Positions 1 to 7,922 of a stretch of 64,000 nucleotides of DNA are shown one piece after another (positions within the stretch are counted from its first letter, which is position 1; each line of letters opens with the position of its first letter). Made by a program: the position numbers and the translations under genes. The notes beneath the pieces were generated by a model, which ran no database searches, was not told where the DNA came from, and saw only the letters and a list, made by a program, of their open reading frames with translations. This DNA is from Salinimicrobium soli (lineage in GTDB: Bacteria; Bacteroidota; Bacteroidia; Flavobacteriales; Flavobacteriaceae). Where the stretch lies: positions 558,001 through 622,000 of the forward strand of contig NZ_JBLUWW010000002.1 of assembly GCF_048323655.1 (NCBI RefSeq), given 5' to 3'.

Positions 1-371
1 GAGTACTCTTTGGGCTGAAATTCCACGATCCAGTCTGAAGCGGGCAGCTCTTGATTCACGCTGCCGTCTTCTTTCAGGAAGCTGTCCCGGGCGAGGAAAC
101 TTTCCTCCTTGTTTATTTTTTTATAATCCACCCTTCCCCAGTGTTCTTCGCCGTCTGGACTCAGCATACCGTAGGTCCAGTGACCGCCTTCCCTGAAGTG
201 CATTTCTTTGGTGCGGGCCGTCCAGGGTTTGGGTGCCCACCATTTTTCGAGCAGTTCGGCTTTGGTCCAGGCTGCCCATACGGCAGGAACAGCTGCCGAA
301 AATTTCCTTTTTACAATGATCTTGTGATTGGCTTCATCTATCCGGAATTCAGTAAAAGGATGCTCGCTCAT
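1..371 (-). CDS. AHSA1/SRPBCC-family protein (3' end outside window)
   Basis: This gene starts inside the window (ATG at 371, MSEHPFTEFRID) and runs off the left edge, so about 123 residues are visible. The sequence has the pattern of the AHSA1 branch of the START/SRPBCC fold: an early VKRKFSAAVPAVWAAWT segment, then EKWWAPKPWT, and a GGHWTYGMLSPDGEEHW segment. Members are small soluble proteins with a hydrophobic cavity, usually of unknown ligand. Function cannot be narrowed. The gene diverges from the serine hydrolase at 571 across a 199-bp gap. Confidence 0.85.
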   Translation of the reverse strand, partial: MSEHPFTEFRIDEANHKIIVKRKFSAAVPAVWAAWTKAELLEKWWAPKPWTARTKEMHFREGGHWTYGMLSPDGEEHWGRVDYKKINKEESFLARDSFLKEDGSVNQELPASDWIVEFQPKEY

Positions 372-570
372 TTCCTGTGTTTTTAAAGTGTAAATACGTT
401 TCTTTCCCGTCCTTCTAAATTAAGGTAAAATATTTATATACAATCGATTAGGTGATGAACTGTCAAGAAAATTTGTAGATGGTGTTTGTTGTACACCAAT
501 GCAGGGAAAAGGCCACCTCTTCAATATAAATTTCAAAAGCCTATATTTATAATACTAATCCTTCTACCAT

Positions 571-1944
571 ATGAAAAAGATCCTGAAGTACGGCCTGCTC
601 TTGCTATTGATCGCTTTTATTGTCACAGCCTTCATCTACTATCCGCGGCTGGATCTTATCACCGGATTTGCAGCCAAGAATATGTGTTCCTGTACGTTTT
701 TGGCTGAAAGGGATCCTGCGTCTGTAACAGACGGAGACAATGATTTTATGCCTGTTAAGCTGGCAAAGAGCGAGGTCAATTATGAAGAAAGATCGGCGAC
801 GGCTACAGTCTTTGGTTTAAAAAAGCGGAAAGCAGTTTACCGGGAAGGAGCGGGTTGTACCCTGCTTCCCTATGGCAGCGATCGCAGTGAACGCAAAACC
901 GTGGTTCCCACACGCTCTACTAATAGCGGCGAGGCGCCCTATCCTTACGGAGAAGGAGAGCCTCTTGCTGCAGATCTTCCCGGGGTGAATAAAGAATCCC
1001 TGGATGCTTCCGTAAAATTGGCTTTTGAACCGTACAATCGAACCCGGGCAGTGCTGGTATTGTACAAGGATCAATTAATTGCTGAGGAATATGCTCCGGG
1101 TTTTACAGCCGAAACCAAACAATTGGGCTGGTCTATGACCAAGAGTGTGACCAATGCAGTACTGGGGGTGCTGCAAAAACAGGGCAGGATCTCCCTCGAG
1201 CAAGACCATCTTTTCGCTGAATGGGACGGAGATCAACGTTCACAGATAACCCTCAGAGACCTGTTGCAAATGAACAGTGGCCTGGAATGGAATGAAGACT
1301 ACTATAAGATCTCAGATGTGACAAAAATGCTCTATTTGGCAGAGGATATGGGGAGAGTTCAGTTGAAGCAACCTTTGGTGGGGCAGCCGGGAAGCAGTTG
1401 GAACTATTCATCGGGCACCTCTAATCTGCTGTCAAAATTTATCCGCAATCAGTTCAATGATTATCCTGCATACCTCAATTTCTGGTATGAGGAGCTCATA
1501 GATAAGATCGGGATGAGATCCATGCAGATCGAAACTGATCTTACAGGGACCCTCGTTGGCTCTTCCTACGGCTGGGCCACTCCGCGGGATTGGGCGAAGT
1601 TTGGTCTTCTATACCTTCGCAAGGGGAACTGGAACGGAGAACAGGTCCTCAATGAATCCTGGGTAGAATTTTCAGCCATTCCCACCACAAATTCTGACGG
1701 CCAGTATGGCGCCCATTTCTGGCTCAATGCCGGCGGAATATATCCCAATGTACCCAGAGATCTATACTCGGCCAATGGGTTCCAGGGGCAACATGTTTTT
1801 ATCATTCCGTCGCGCGACATGGTCGTAGTCCGGTTTGGATTGGTAGAGTATCCTGAATTTGATATCGACAGTTTTTTGAAGGGAGTAATAGGTGCTGTTG
1901 AGCCTGTTGAAAAGAACCGGGAAGAACTCGTAGTGAAATTGTAA
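571..1944 (+). CDS. Serine hydrolase, beta-lactamase/class C family, membrane-anchored
   Basis: A 457-residue protein of the beta-lactamase-related family (penicillin-binding-protein fold). An N-terminal hydrophobic stretch (about residues 6-23, after MKKILK) should act as signal peptide or membrane anchor, placing the enzyme in the periplasm. The SxxK nucleophile motif is visible as WSMTKS, and a Y-x-S/N-type motif as NYSSGTS. About 110 residues precede the catalytic domain. Substrates in this family range from D-amino peptides to esters, so specificity is not predictable. A near-consensus TATATTTA element lies at 542-549. It seems to be transcribed alone. Confidence 0.88.
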   Translation: MKKILKYGLLLLLIAFIVTAFIYYPRLDLITGFAAKNMCSCTFLAERDPASVTDGDNDFMPVKLAKSEVNYEERSATATVFGLKKRKAVYREGAGCTLLPYGSDRSERKTVVPTRSTNSGEAPYPYGEGEPLAADLPGVNKESLDASVKLAFEPYNRTRAVLVLYKDQLIAEEYAPGFTAETKQLGWSMTKSVTNAVLGVLQKQGRISLEQDHLFAEWDGDQRSQITLRDLLQMNSGLEWNEDYYKISDVTKMLYLAEDMGRVQLKQPLVGQPGSSWNYSSGTSNLLSKFIRNQFNDYPAYLNFWYEELIDKIGMRSMQIETDLTGTLVGSSYGWATPRDWAKFGLLYLRKGNWNGEQVLNESWVEFSAIPTTNSDGQYGAHFWLNAGGIYPNVPRDLYSANGFQGQHVFIIPSRDMVVVRFGLVEYPEFDIDSFLKGVIGAVEPVEKNREELVVKL

Positions 1945-1975
1945 TTATCTAATTTTCTGATATATGGTTAAAATT

Positions 1976-1996
1976 ATGCTATATTTATAATAGCAT
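1976..1996. repeat. Short dyad upstream of the membrane protein gene at 2030
   Basis: A perfect 7-bp inverted repeat (ATGCTAT / ATAGCAT) separated by 7 bases. It overlaps a near-consensus TATATTTA promoter-like element, so it could be an operator. It could also be chance in AT-rich sequence. Confidence 0.35.
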
Positions 1997-2029
1997 CTAA
2001 TTAACTGAGACCAACCAAAATCAGAAATT

Positions 2030-2407
2030 ATGGAACGGCCAATCACCACCAGCGGCTTTTATGCTATTTTAATTGGTATTCTACTTTTGATCCAGGGAAT
2101 ATGGAATCTTATTGATCCGCCGTTTCTTGGGATATTCACTTCCAATGTGCTGCATGCAGTCATTCATATTCTTCTTGGACTCGCCGGTATCTGGCGCGGG
2201 ATTGTTGGAAACGCCTTTGGTTACTCTTTGTTCCTCGGGGTCATTCTTCTGGCAGTGGGAGTACTGTTCTACATTGAAGTAATAGGAGATATTATTGAAG
2301 AACTTCTAAACGTTAATGAACCTGTGGCCTTGCTAAATATCGGAATTGGGCTGTTATCGCTTTTCATGGCCCTTGCCGTGGGCAGGAACAGACGATATGA
2401 GGTATAA
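2030..2407 (+). CDS. Small integral membrane protein, DUF4383-like
   Basis: A 125-residue, strongly hydrophobic protein with about four predicted transmembrane segments (roughly residues 9-29, 39-57, 62-82 and 98-117) and a short charged C-terminus (GRNRRYEV). The overall pattern resembles DUF4383 membrane proteins, whose function is unknown. No catalytic residues can be pointed to. It stands alone between the serine hydrolase and a terminator. Confidence 0.75.
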   Translation: MERPITTSGFYAILIGILLLIQGIWNLIDPPFLGIFTSNVLHAVIHILLGLAGIWRGIVGNAFGYSLFLGVILLAVGVLFYIEVIGDIIEELLNVNEPVALLNIGIGLLSLFMALAVGRNRRYEV

Positions 2408-2409
2408 AA

Positions 2410-2438
2410 AAAAGATCCCTCTTCAAAAGGGACCTTTT
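2410..2438. terminator. Bidirectional intrinsic terminator
   Basis: AAAAGATCCCT pairs with AGGGACCTTTT around a 7-base loop, with one internal mismatch and A/T tracts on both sides. It lies between the convergent genes ending at 2407 (+) and 2468 (-). Confidence 0.7.
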
Positions 2439-2467
2439 ATAATTCTCAACAGTGCTTTATAGCTGAT

Positions 2468-2935
2468 TTATTGTTTTCCCATTTGGTGCTGCTGCATTCT
2501 TCGTTGCATTTCTCCATACATGGCGGTATCACGTTCCATCATCATCATAATGTGCTGCATCATGCGTTGGTGCATCTCCGGATTTCTGCGGAACATAGTG
2601 GTATCTTCTTCCATCACGTACATCATTCCCTGCATAACAGAATCTATCACGTCGGGATCGTTACGCATTGTTCTGCGCATTTGATTGCGGGTGAACATGT
2701 TTCGCATCATAGGTTTGTGTTGAGCCATCCATTGCATGGGCTTTTCGCTTTCGCGCATTTCTTCCATGAATTCTGTAAATAATTCCTCATCATTAAGGAT
2801 CTGATCGTAGACATCCTCACGAAGTTCCTGGTCTGTAGCCAGGTTCACGTCACGGTCATTGTCACAGGAGTTGAGGGTGAGAAGTAAGAACAAGGCAGCA
2901 AGCCCTGTTTTCAGGAAAAGACTGAAATTTTTCAT
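2468..2935 (-). CDS. Methionine- and charge-rich lipoprotein, uncharacterised
   Basis: A 155-residue exported lipoprotein. A signal sequence of about 20 residues ends in the lipobox LNSC, followed by DNDRD. The mature part is mainly helical and dominated by Met, Glu, Arg and His, with many MxxM and MMxxM groupings (for example HIMMMMERD near residue 130 and HQRMMQ). Met/His-rich exported helical proteins often bind copper or silver, but no named family was recognised and no copper gene lies nearby. I treat metal binding as a hypothesis. It appears monocistronic. Confidence 0.8.
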   Translation of the reverse strand: MKNFSLFLKTGLAALFLLLTLNSCDNDRDVNLATDQELREDVYDQILNDEELFTEFMEEMRESEKPMQWMAQHKPMMRNMFTRNQMRRTMRNDPDVIDSVMQGMMYVMEEDTTMFRRNPEMHQRMMQHIMMMMERDTAMYGEMQRRMQQHQMGKQ

Positions 2936-3182
2936 TGCATTGGTTGTTTAGATTATAACTCTTTAAGTTAAGGGAAAATCTTCTTTTTTTAAAGAATTTT
3001 GAGAGGAAATAATCAGGAAATTAGAGATTTAGGTGGATTGCAAATAACGAAAATAAGAGGACGCCGATGAGGAGGAGAGAGAAAGGATATTTTTTCCAGA
3101 TAATGCTTCAAAAAAGGTCTTTTTGGATATTTCTTTTCTGATTCCTTCTTAACCTGATATTACAGGAATGCCAATCAAATTT

Positions 3183-3830
3183 TTAAAGTTTTTCGGCAGA
3201 TTTCCGGGCGATAATTATGTGGTCGTGAAATTCAATCCCATCCCTTTCCTGTTCCTGCATATGTTGTTCCCGGAGAATTTTAAAAGCGTTGGCTTCCAGG
3301 GTCTGCCTCAGGAATTCTTCACTATGGTAATGTGTGAGTAAGCGCTGTTCGCCTCCCTGGCTGGGTCCAACCATTTGGGAAATATATGATTTGCTGACCA
3401 TTGTACTCAAATAAATAACACCTTCAACATTCAAGAGGGCAGCGGCATTTTTTATAAAATGGGACACCTCGGGTTCAGACAGGTATGGCAGGCAAAATCC
3501 GCAGACGAGTGCATCGAATTTTTCTTCCAGTTTGTCGATCTCCCGGCAATCCATCTTTATAAATGCTGCGGAAGGAATATTCCTTTTGGCCAGTTCCAGC
3601 ATTTTTGTGGAAAGATCGATCCCAACGATCTGCAGCCCGGGCAGCCTTTTGAGAAGGTAGACCGAAATATTGGCCGGGCCACAGCCGATGTCCAATAGTT
3701 TTGAGTTCGGATTTAAATATTCAGGAAATTGGTCCAGCGAAGAATGGTACGGCTCCAGATCCATGTATTTTTCCTGGTAGGCCTGTGCGAAGCTGTCAAA
3801 AATATGCTCGGTATTCTTCAGGTTGTTCAT
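3183..3830 (-). CDS. Class I SAM-dependent methyltransferase
   Basis: A 215-residue soluble protein with a Rossmann-type SAM-binding domain. Motif I is LLDIGCGPANIS (about residues 45-56), followed by the acidic loop VGIDLS that contacts the ribose. The substrate is unknown. Its start overlaps the stop of the triple-rhodanese gene by 4 bases, so the two are translationally coupled. That suggests a sulfur-related or thiol substrate, but this is inferred from position only. Confidence 0.85.
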   Translation of the reverse strand: MNNLKNTEHIFDSFAQAYQEKYMDLEPYHSSLDQFPEYLNPNSKLLDIGCGPANISVYLLKRLPGLQIVGIDLSTKMLELAKRNIPSAAFIKMDCREIDKLEEKFDALVCGFCLPYLSEPEVSHFIKNAAALLNVEGVIYLSTMVSKSYISQMVGPSQGGEQRLLTHYHSEEFLRQTLEANAFKILREQHMQEQERDGIEFHDHIIIARKSAEKL

Positions 3831-5122
3831 GCCTCCTGCTTATCGGGAACTCCTGTTTCGTATGGATTCTTAGGATCATTGCTCCACTCAAACCAGCCCC
3901 CGTCATAGACTGAAACTTTTGGCCAGCCCATTAGCCATGCGTTGAACCAGGCTTCGCTGCCTCGCCATCCTGTACCGCAGTAAAAAGCGAGGTGCTTGTC
4001 TGGTGTAATTCCATTTTTTCGCCAGTTCTCTTCGGTCTCATGGAATTCTCGCGTGGTGTGATCTACATTCCGGTAGTTCTCCATGTGATAAGCATCGCTA
4101 CCACAGTCGGCAAAAATGGCTCCCGGGATGCGTCCTTTGGCTTCAATATAGTTGTACCCGCTTACTTCGCCAATATACTCAGGATAGCTTCGTACACATA
4201 CGAGTTCGGCATCCTGTGCGGCCAGCATTTGTTTGGCTTCGGGTACATCTACAGCCAGTTGCGGATTTGCCGGGATCTCAGCTCCAAATTCCGAAACCGG
4301 TTCTTTGGGAACATCTTCGGTGCTTACTTCGTAACCGGCATCTTCCCAGGACTGGAACCCGCCATTGAGAACCCGCACGTCTTTTACCCCCGCATACATC
4401 ATGATAAAGGCATTTCGAATGGCACCAATGTCACCTGCAGCACTTCCGGGAAATTCGTCATCATTGTCGGGAAACATGAACTTTCCGTAAAGAACAACCG
4501 TGGTGTCTGCAGTGATTCCGTGTTCTTCAAGGGCTTTTTTCAATTCCTGCGGACTTCTTCTGTTCCAGGTCTCCGGCGATTCCAGTGCATTAGTGTCCAT
4601 GTCAATGGCGCCCGGAATATGTCCGCTGAGGTAGGCATCGCGGTTGCGATAATGAGAATGCACCACCACGAATTTATCATCGTCGTATTCGGCAGGTCTG
4701 TCTCCTGAAATTAATTTTTTCACCCATTCTGCGGAAACCAGGTGTCTGTAGTTGGGAAGCTTCTCCATAGGATTCCTTTCATCTGTCACCCATTCCGTCA
4801 GAAAATCTTCATAGATAGAGATCATTGGATAATCTGCTTTGGTAAATTGTTCGGCCACCTTTTGGACTTCTTCCGAAGTATAACCATACAGAATGATCTC
4901 ATCTTTCGGAAGGATCTCTTTATGCCGCACACTTTCGATCCAATCCATGTATTTGGTCCACTTTACCGGAAGTGATCTTGCCCCTTTGATGTGCCCGCCT
5001 CTCTCCTCATTTTTCAGTCGCCAGCCATTGTAGGCATCTACAGATCGAACATCAATGATCTTTGCTCCATGGCGGGCTTTTTCTTTAAGTTCCTGGGTGG
5101 TTACTTTCCGGAATTGTGTCAT
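3827..5122 (-). CDS. Triple-rhodanese sulfurtransferase, YnjE-like
   Basis: A 431-residue protein with three successive rhodanese domains (about residues 5-115, 130-270 and 285-425), close in length and layout to E. coli YnjE. Only the third domain has the catalytic cysteine, in the loop FYCGTGWRGSEA. The equivalent loops of domains one (ILYGYTSEE) and two (VLYGKFMFP) lack Cys and must be structural. Unlike YnjE it has no visible signal peptide, so a cytoplasmic thiosulfate or mercaptopyruvate sulfurtransferase is likely. It forms an operon with the overlapping methyltransferase. Confidence 0.9.
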   Translation of the reverse strand: MTQFRKVTTQELKEKARHGAKIIDVRSVDAYNGWRLKNEERGGHIKGARSLPVKWTKYMDWIESVRHKEILPKDEIILYGYTSEEVQKVAEQFTKADYPMISIYEDFLTEWVTDERNPMEKLPNYRHLVSAEWVKKLISGDRPAEYDDDKFVVVHSHYRNRDAYLSGHIPGAIDMDTNALESPETWNRRSPQELKKALEEHGITADTTVVLYGKFMFPDNDDEFPGSAAGDIGAIRNAFIMMYAGVKDVRVLNGGFQSWEDAGYEVSTEDVPKEPVSEFGAEIPANPQLAVDVPEAKQMLAAQDAELVCVRSYPEYIGEVSGYNYIEAKGRIPGAIFADCGSDAYHMENYRNVDHTTREFHETEENWRKNGITPDKHLAFYCGTGWRGSEAWFNAWLMGWPKVSVYDGGWFEWSNDPKNPYETGVPDKQEA

Positions 5123-5246
5123 ATACTCTGGTTTAATTTAAGGTTCAGTTTTAGCTGGAAGGCCGTTAAGGCCTGCTGCAACTAAATATACCTAAAAATA
5201 TTCCGGAGAGAAAAGTGAAGTACCCGCCTTAAGCAAGTTCTATGAA

Positions 5247-5792
5247 TTATTTAACACTAACTGGATCAACTGCAAAAGTGGTGGAAGTAATGTTCTCGAG
5301 GAAATCCTCAAGCTGCTGTTCCACTTCCAAAGGAATTTCATTATTCTCTATCCAGGTGTGTACCTCACCTGCGTATTTCATGCCGAGGTAATTTGCGCTC
5401 TCCCTGAATGGCATTTCAAAGCCGGGTTTTAATTCTGAGTCAGATCCGCAGCTTAGCATTGCCATGGTCTTGCCCCGAAGTTTTCTTCCGGTTTCTTTTT
5501 CTATTTTGAGACAATCGGTGATGCGATCAAAAAATATCTTCATTGTTCCGCTCATACTGTACCAGTAGACCGGAGTCGCAAAAATGATGGTATCATAGGT
5601 TTCCGCAATTCTGCGCATCAACGGAAGAAAATCATCGTGCTGGTGAATATTCTCATAGTGGTAAGGACCAATTTGGTATTCGGTAAGATCTAGGATATCA
5701 TACCTGGTTTTCGCTGCAATATATTCAGAGACCTTCGCTGTATTGCCATTGCTCCTGGAGCTGCCCAGGATAATTACGCCTTTTTTTTCCAT
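5247..5792 (-). CDS. NAD(P)H-dependent FMN reductase, flavodoxin-like fold
   Basis: A 181-residue protein of the NADPH-dependent FMN reductase/flavodoxin-like family. The phosphate-binding loop GSSRSNGNTAKV lies at residues 10-21, and the flavin-contacting segment ATPVYWYSMSGTMK follows near residue 95. Such enzymes reduce quinones, azo compounds or iron. The gene has its own promoter (5809-5839) and precedes the rhodanese gene on the same strand, with a 124-bp gap between them. Confidence 0.88.
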   Translation of the reverse strand: MEKKGVIILGSSRSNGNTAKVSEYIAAKTRYDILDLTEYQIGPYHYENIHQHDDFLPLMRRIAETYDTIIFATPVYWYSMSGTMKIFFDRITDCLKIEKETGRKLRGKTMAMLSCGSDSELKPGFEMPFRESANYLGMKYAGEVHTWIENNEIPLEVEQQLEDFLENITSTTFAVDPVSVK

Positions 5793-5808
5793 TTTTGAAT
5801 GTTTTGGG

Positions 5809-5839
5809 CAAAGGTAAAGTGGAGGGAAGGAGCAGACAA
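5809..5839 (-). promoter_or_regulatory. Flavobacterial-type promoter of the FMN reductase gene
   Basis: On the minus strand a TTG (5839-5837) lies 20 bases upstream of TACCTTTG (5816-5809), which fits TTG-N17-23-TAnnTTTG. The start codon at 5792 is only about 16 bases beyond the -7 element. Confidence 0.65.
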
Positions 5840-5857
5840 TATGGGAAAAATTGTTCC

Positions 5858-6184
5858 CTATAACTTTTTGCCGTAATCGGAAAGTGCCCGGAAGACGCTC
5901 TGTAATTCTTTGCCTAGCGGCGTCAGGGAATATTCTGTTCGTTTAGGGAACTCGTTGAAATCCTCTTTTTGAACGATACCATCCTGTTGCATTTCAGCCA
6001 GCTGTTTGGTGAGCGCCCTACGTGACGCCTCCGGAAGGCCTTTTTGGATCTCTGTGAGCCGCAGATTCTTTTTAAACAGCTGACTTAAGATCGCAGGCTT
6101 CCATTTTCCGGAAAGAACAGAAAGTGCCTTTTCTGTAGGACAATCCTGTTTTAGCGGTAATTTATGTTCATAGCTGCTGCTCAT
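5858..6184 (-). CDS. HxlR-family winged-helix regulator
   Basis: A 108-residue HxlR-type DNA-binding protein. Characteristic segments are DCPTEKALSVLSGKWKPAIL (residues 14-33, including the conserved near-N-terminal Cys) and RALTKQLAEMQQDGIV. I chose the ATG at 6184. An in-frame TTG at 6211 would add nine poorly matching residues. HxlR proteins sense electrophiles or oxidants, often through that Cys, and commonly control adjacent oxidoreductases. The FMN reductase on the same strand just downstream is a plausible target. Confidence 0.88.
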   Translation of the reverse strand: MSSSYEHKLPLKQDCPTEKALSVLSGKWKPAILSQLFKKNLRLTEIQKGLPEASRRALTKQLAEMQQDGIVQKEDFNEFPKRTEYSLTPLGKELQSVFRALSDYGKKL

Positions 6185-6224
6185 GTGGTAAAAATAATAT
6201 TTTGTTTTCAAGACCGGAGAAAAA

Positions 6225-6995
6225 TCATTCAGGATATCCCAACAGATAAATGATCACTCCGGGTCCCGATCTTTTTCTGCCGGTTTTCCAGGTAAAACTT
6301 TCCCTGTTCTGTACCCGGTCAATAATCTGTTGCATTTCCCGCAGGGAATAGGTGCGAAGCGAAGAAACAATTCCATCCCATAACACGAACAGCGGTACGA
6401 TAGGGATGAGGTAGGTAAAAAGGAGCCTTCCCCAGCTGAAAGGTTTTATAAATGGGGTGGTGAAAAGAACGCTCAGCGGCGAAAGCAACATGGCGATGAT
6501 ACTGGCTGCACTCCTTTCCTGGGCTTCAAAAACAGCAATGGGACTATTGGTATCTACGGCATTTTGTAGCACGGACACGGCATCTTGGGGTTTAAGATGG
6601 TGGAGAAGGAGAAATAAGGTTCGCATTCCTTCAAGGTCTTCCGGAATGTTCCTGACGTCCACCGGGGTCTCTCGGTATTTGATATGCAGCTCCTCCTGGT
6701 GATGAAGTTTGAAGGCCGGAAGATTTGGAAAATGATCAGTGAGCGTGAAATTAAGATCGGGAAACTTTTTTCGCAGCTCCGGAATCAGGTCGAGGAGGGG
6801 TCCGCCTCCTCCAGAGCCCAGATCGGTTATATGAGGAGTTCTTGAATGCTGAAGCCCTTCTTCCAACAAAGGCAGAATGGGTGTGAACAAATGGGTCTTG
6901 TTTGACAAAAACCGCAGGAAGTCGGTTCCATAGTTTCTAAGGAACTGAGGGAACCAAGACTGGTCCTCAAATTCAAAAAGCTGCAAGCGTCCCAT
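6225..6995 (-). CDS. Class I methyltransferase-like protein with hydrophobic C-terminal segment
   Basis: A 256-residue protein. The SAM-binding motif is ITDLGSGGGGPLLDLIPEL near residue 57, followed by FTLTDHFPN. The central part is an ordinary methyltransferase fold, but residues about 165-205 are strongly hydrophobic (IAMLLSPLSVLF, LLFTYLIPIVPLFVLW), suggesting membrane association or a lipid substrate. The conserved flavobacterial family is not functionally defined to my knowledge. The HxlR gene lies downstream on the same strand. Confidence 0.75.
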   Translation of the reverse strand: MGRLQLFEFEDQSWFPQFLRNYGTDFLRFLSNKTHLFTPILPLLEEGLQHSRTPHITDLGSGGGGPLLDLIPELRKKFPDLNFTLTDHFPNLPAFKLHHQEELHIKYRETPVDVRNIPEDLEGMRTLFLLLHHLKPQDAVSVLQNAVDTNSPIAVFEAQERSAASIIAMLLSPLSVLFTTPFIKPFSWGRLLFTYLIPIVPLFVLWDGIVSSLRTYSLREMQQIIDRVQNRESFTWKTGRKRSGPGVIIYLLGYPE

Positions 6996-7106
6996 GATGC
7001 TGATTTAATTGAAGTTACATAAAAATCTCTTTTGATGAGATCGGAATTATGATTCATAACATAGAGCTCTTTATGGAAGAATATTTTGTCATTATGTAAA
7101 AAATAC

Positions 7107-7137
7107 TTGTCTTTTAGAATGGAGTTTTTTACCTTTA
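7107..7137 (+). promoter_or_regulatory. Promoter of the membrane protein-XRE pair
   Basis: TTG (7107-7109), a 20-base spacer, then TACCTTTA (7130-7137), which has one mismatch to TAnnTTTG. It lies 25 bases before the start codon at 7163. Confidence 0.5.
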
Positions 7138-7162
7138 CTTAAAATATTTAATTCCGTAGATC

Positions 7163-7645
7163 ATGAAAACGAACTATTTATTTCCTCACCGGTATAAAAA
7201 ACTGGGATGGATCATTCTCATTCCCTGTGTGGTTTTTGGATTTTTTACTGTGATCACAGATTATGAACCTGAATTTCTGGATGTACAGGTATTCGCCCTC
7301 TTCATCGATGGTTTCCTGGGAGAGGATAAAATTATCGGCTTTACCGGGAACAACATTTTGAATGAAATTCTGGGGGTCCTTGTAATCTGTAGCGGATTGC
7401 TGGTGGCTTTCTCCCGGGAGAAGCATGAAGACGAATTTATTAGCAAAATAAGGCTGGAGTCTTTGGTATGGGCAACTTATTTGAATTACGGGATCCTTGT
7501 CCTCGCCATGCTGCTGTTCTATGATTTTACTTTTCTATGGGTTATGATCTTTAACATGTTCACTATTCTCCTGTTCTTTATTTTCAAGTTCAACTGGAGT
7601 GTATGGCAACTTCAAAAATCTCTGAGCTATGAAGAACAGCATTAA
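7163..7645 (+). CDS. Four-helix membrane protein paired with an XRE regulator
   Basis: A 160-residue membrane protein with about four transmembrane segments (around residues 15-32, 67-88, 103-122 and 125-145). No catalytic motif is evident. The next gene, a 68-residue HTH regulator, overlaps its 3' end by 17 bases. Small HTH genes fused in operon with short multi-helix membrane proteins are common in Bacteroidota and Firmicutes; their signal is unknown. Confidence 0.8.
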   Translation: MKTNYLFPHRYKKLGWIILIPCVVFGFFTVITDYEPEFLDVQVFALFIDGFLGEDKIIGFTGNNILNEILGVLVICSGLLVAFSREKHEDEFISKIRLESLVWATYLNYGILVLAMLLFYDFTFLWVMIFNMFTILLFFIFKFNWSVWQLQKSLSYEEQH

Positions 7646-7835
7646 AGTTGAGCGAGCCAAAAAGAATATCACCCAGGCCGAACTTGCGAAACTGGCTAAG
7701 GTGAGCAGGCAGACCATCAATGCTATGGAGCTTGGGAAGTATGTGCCATCAACCGTCCTCGCTCTCCGCCTCGCGAGTATCTTTGAAGTGGAAGTGAGCG
7801 AAATGTTTGAACTGGAAGAGAGCGATTGGGAGTAA
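7629..7835 (+). CDS. Small XRE/Cro-type HTH regulator
   Basis: A 68-residue protein that is essentially one helix-turn-helix domain: ITQAELAKLAKVSRQTINAM covers residues 14-33 with the recognition helix VSRQTINAMELGK. It resembles the YozG-type stand-alone regulators that accompany membrane proteins. The gene overlaps the upstream membrane protein gene by 17 bases, so translation is coupled. Confidence 0.9.
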   Translation: MKNSIKVERAKKNITQAELAKLAKVSRQTINAMELGKYVPSTVLALRLASIFEVEVSEMFELEESDWE

Positions 7836-7922
7836 GGAAAAGCAATGTTTTACAGCATTCCTGTCATTCAATCGATTTTATTGAAGTTGCCCTTTAGCTG
7901 GTAAAAGTTTTAAAATGCAGTT

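Noticed and set aside
3060..3180. Possible terminator or RNA between the lipoprotein and methyltransferase genes
   Set aside because: Only a very short stem (CCTG/CAGG at 3152-3165) and no T-run; nothing supportable.
3992..4708. 238-residue plus-strand frame
   Set aside because: Lies wholly inside the triple-rhodanese gene on the other strand, which has clear domain motifs.
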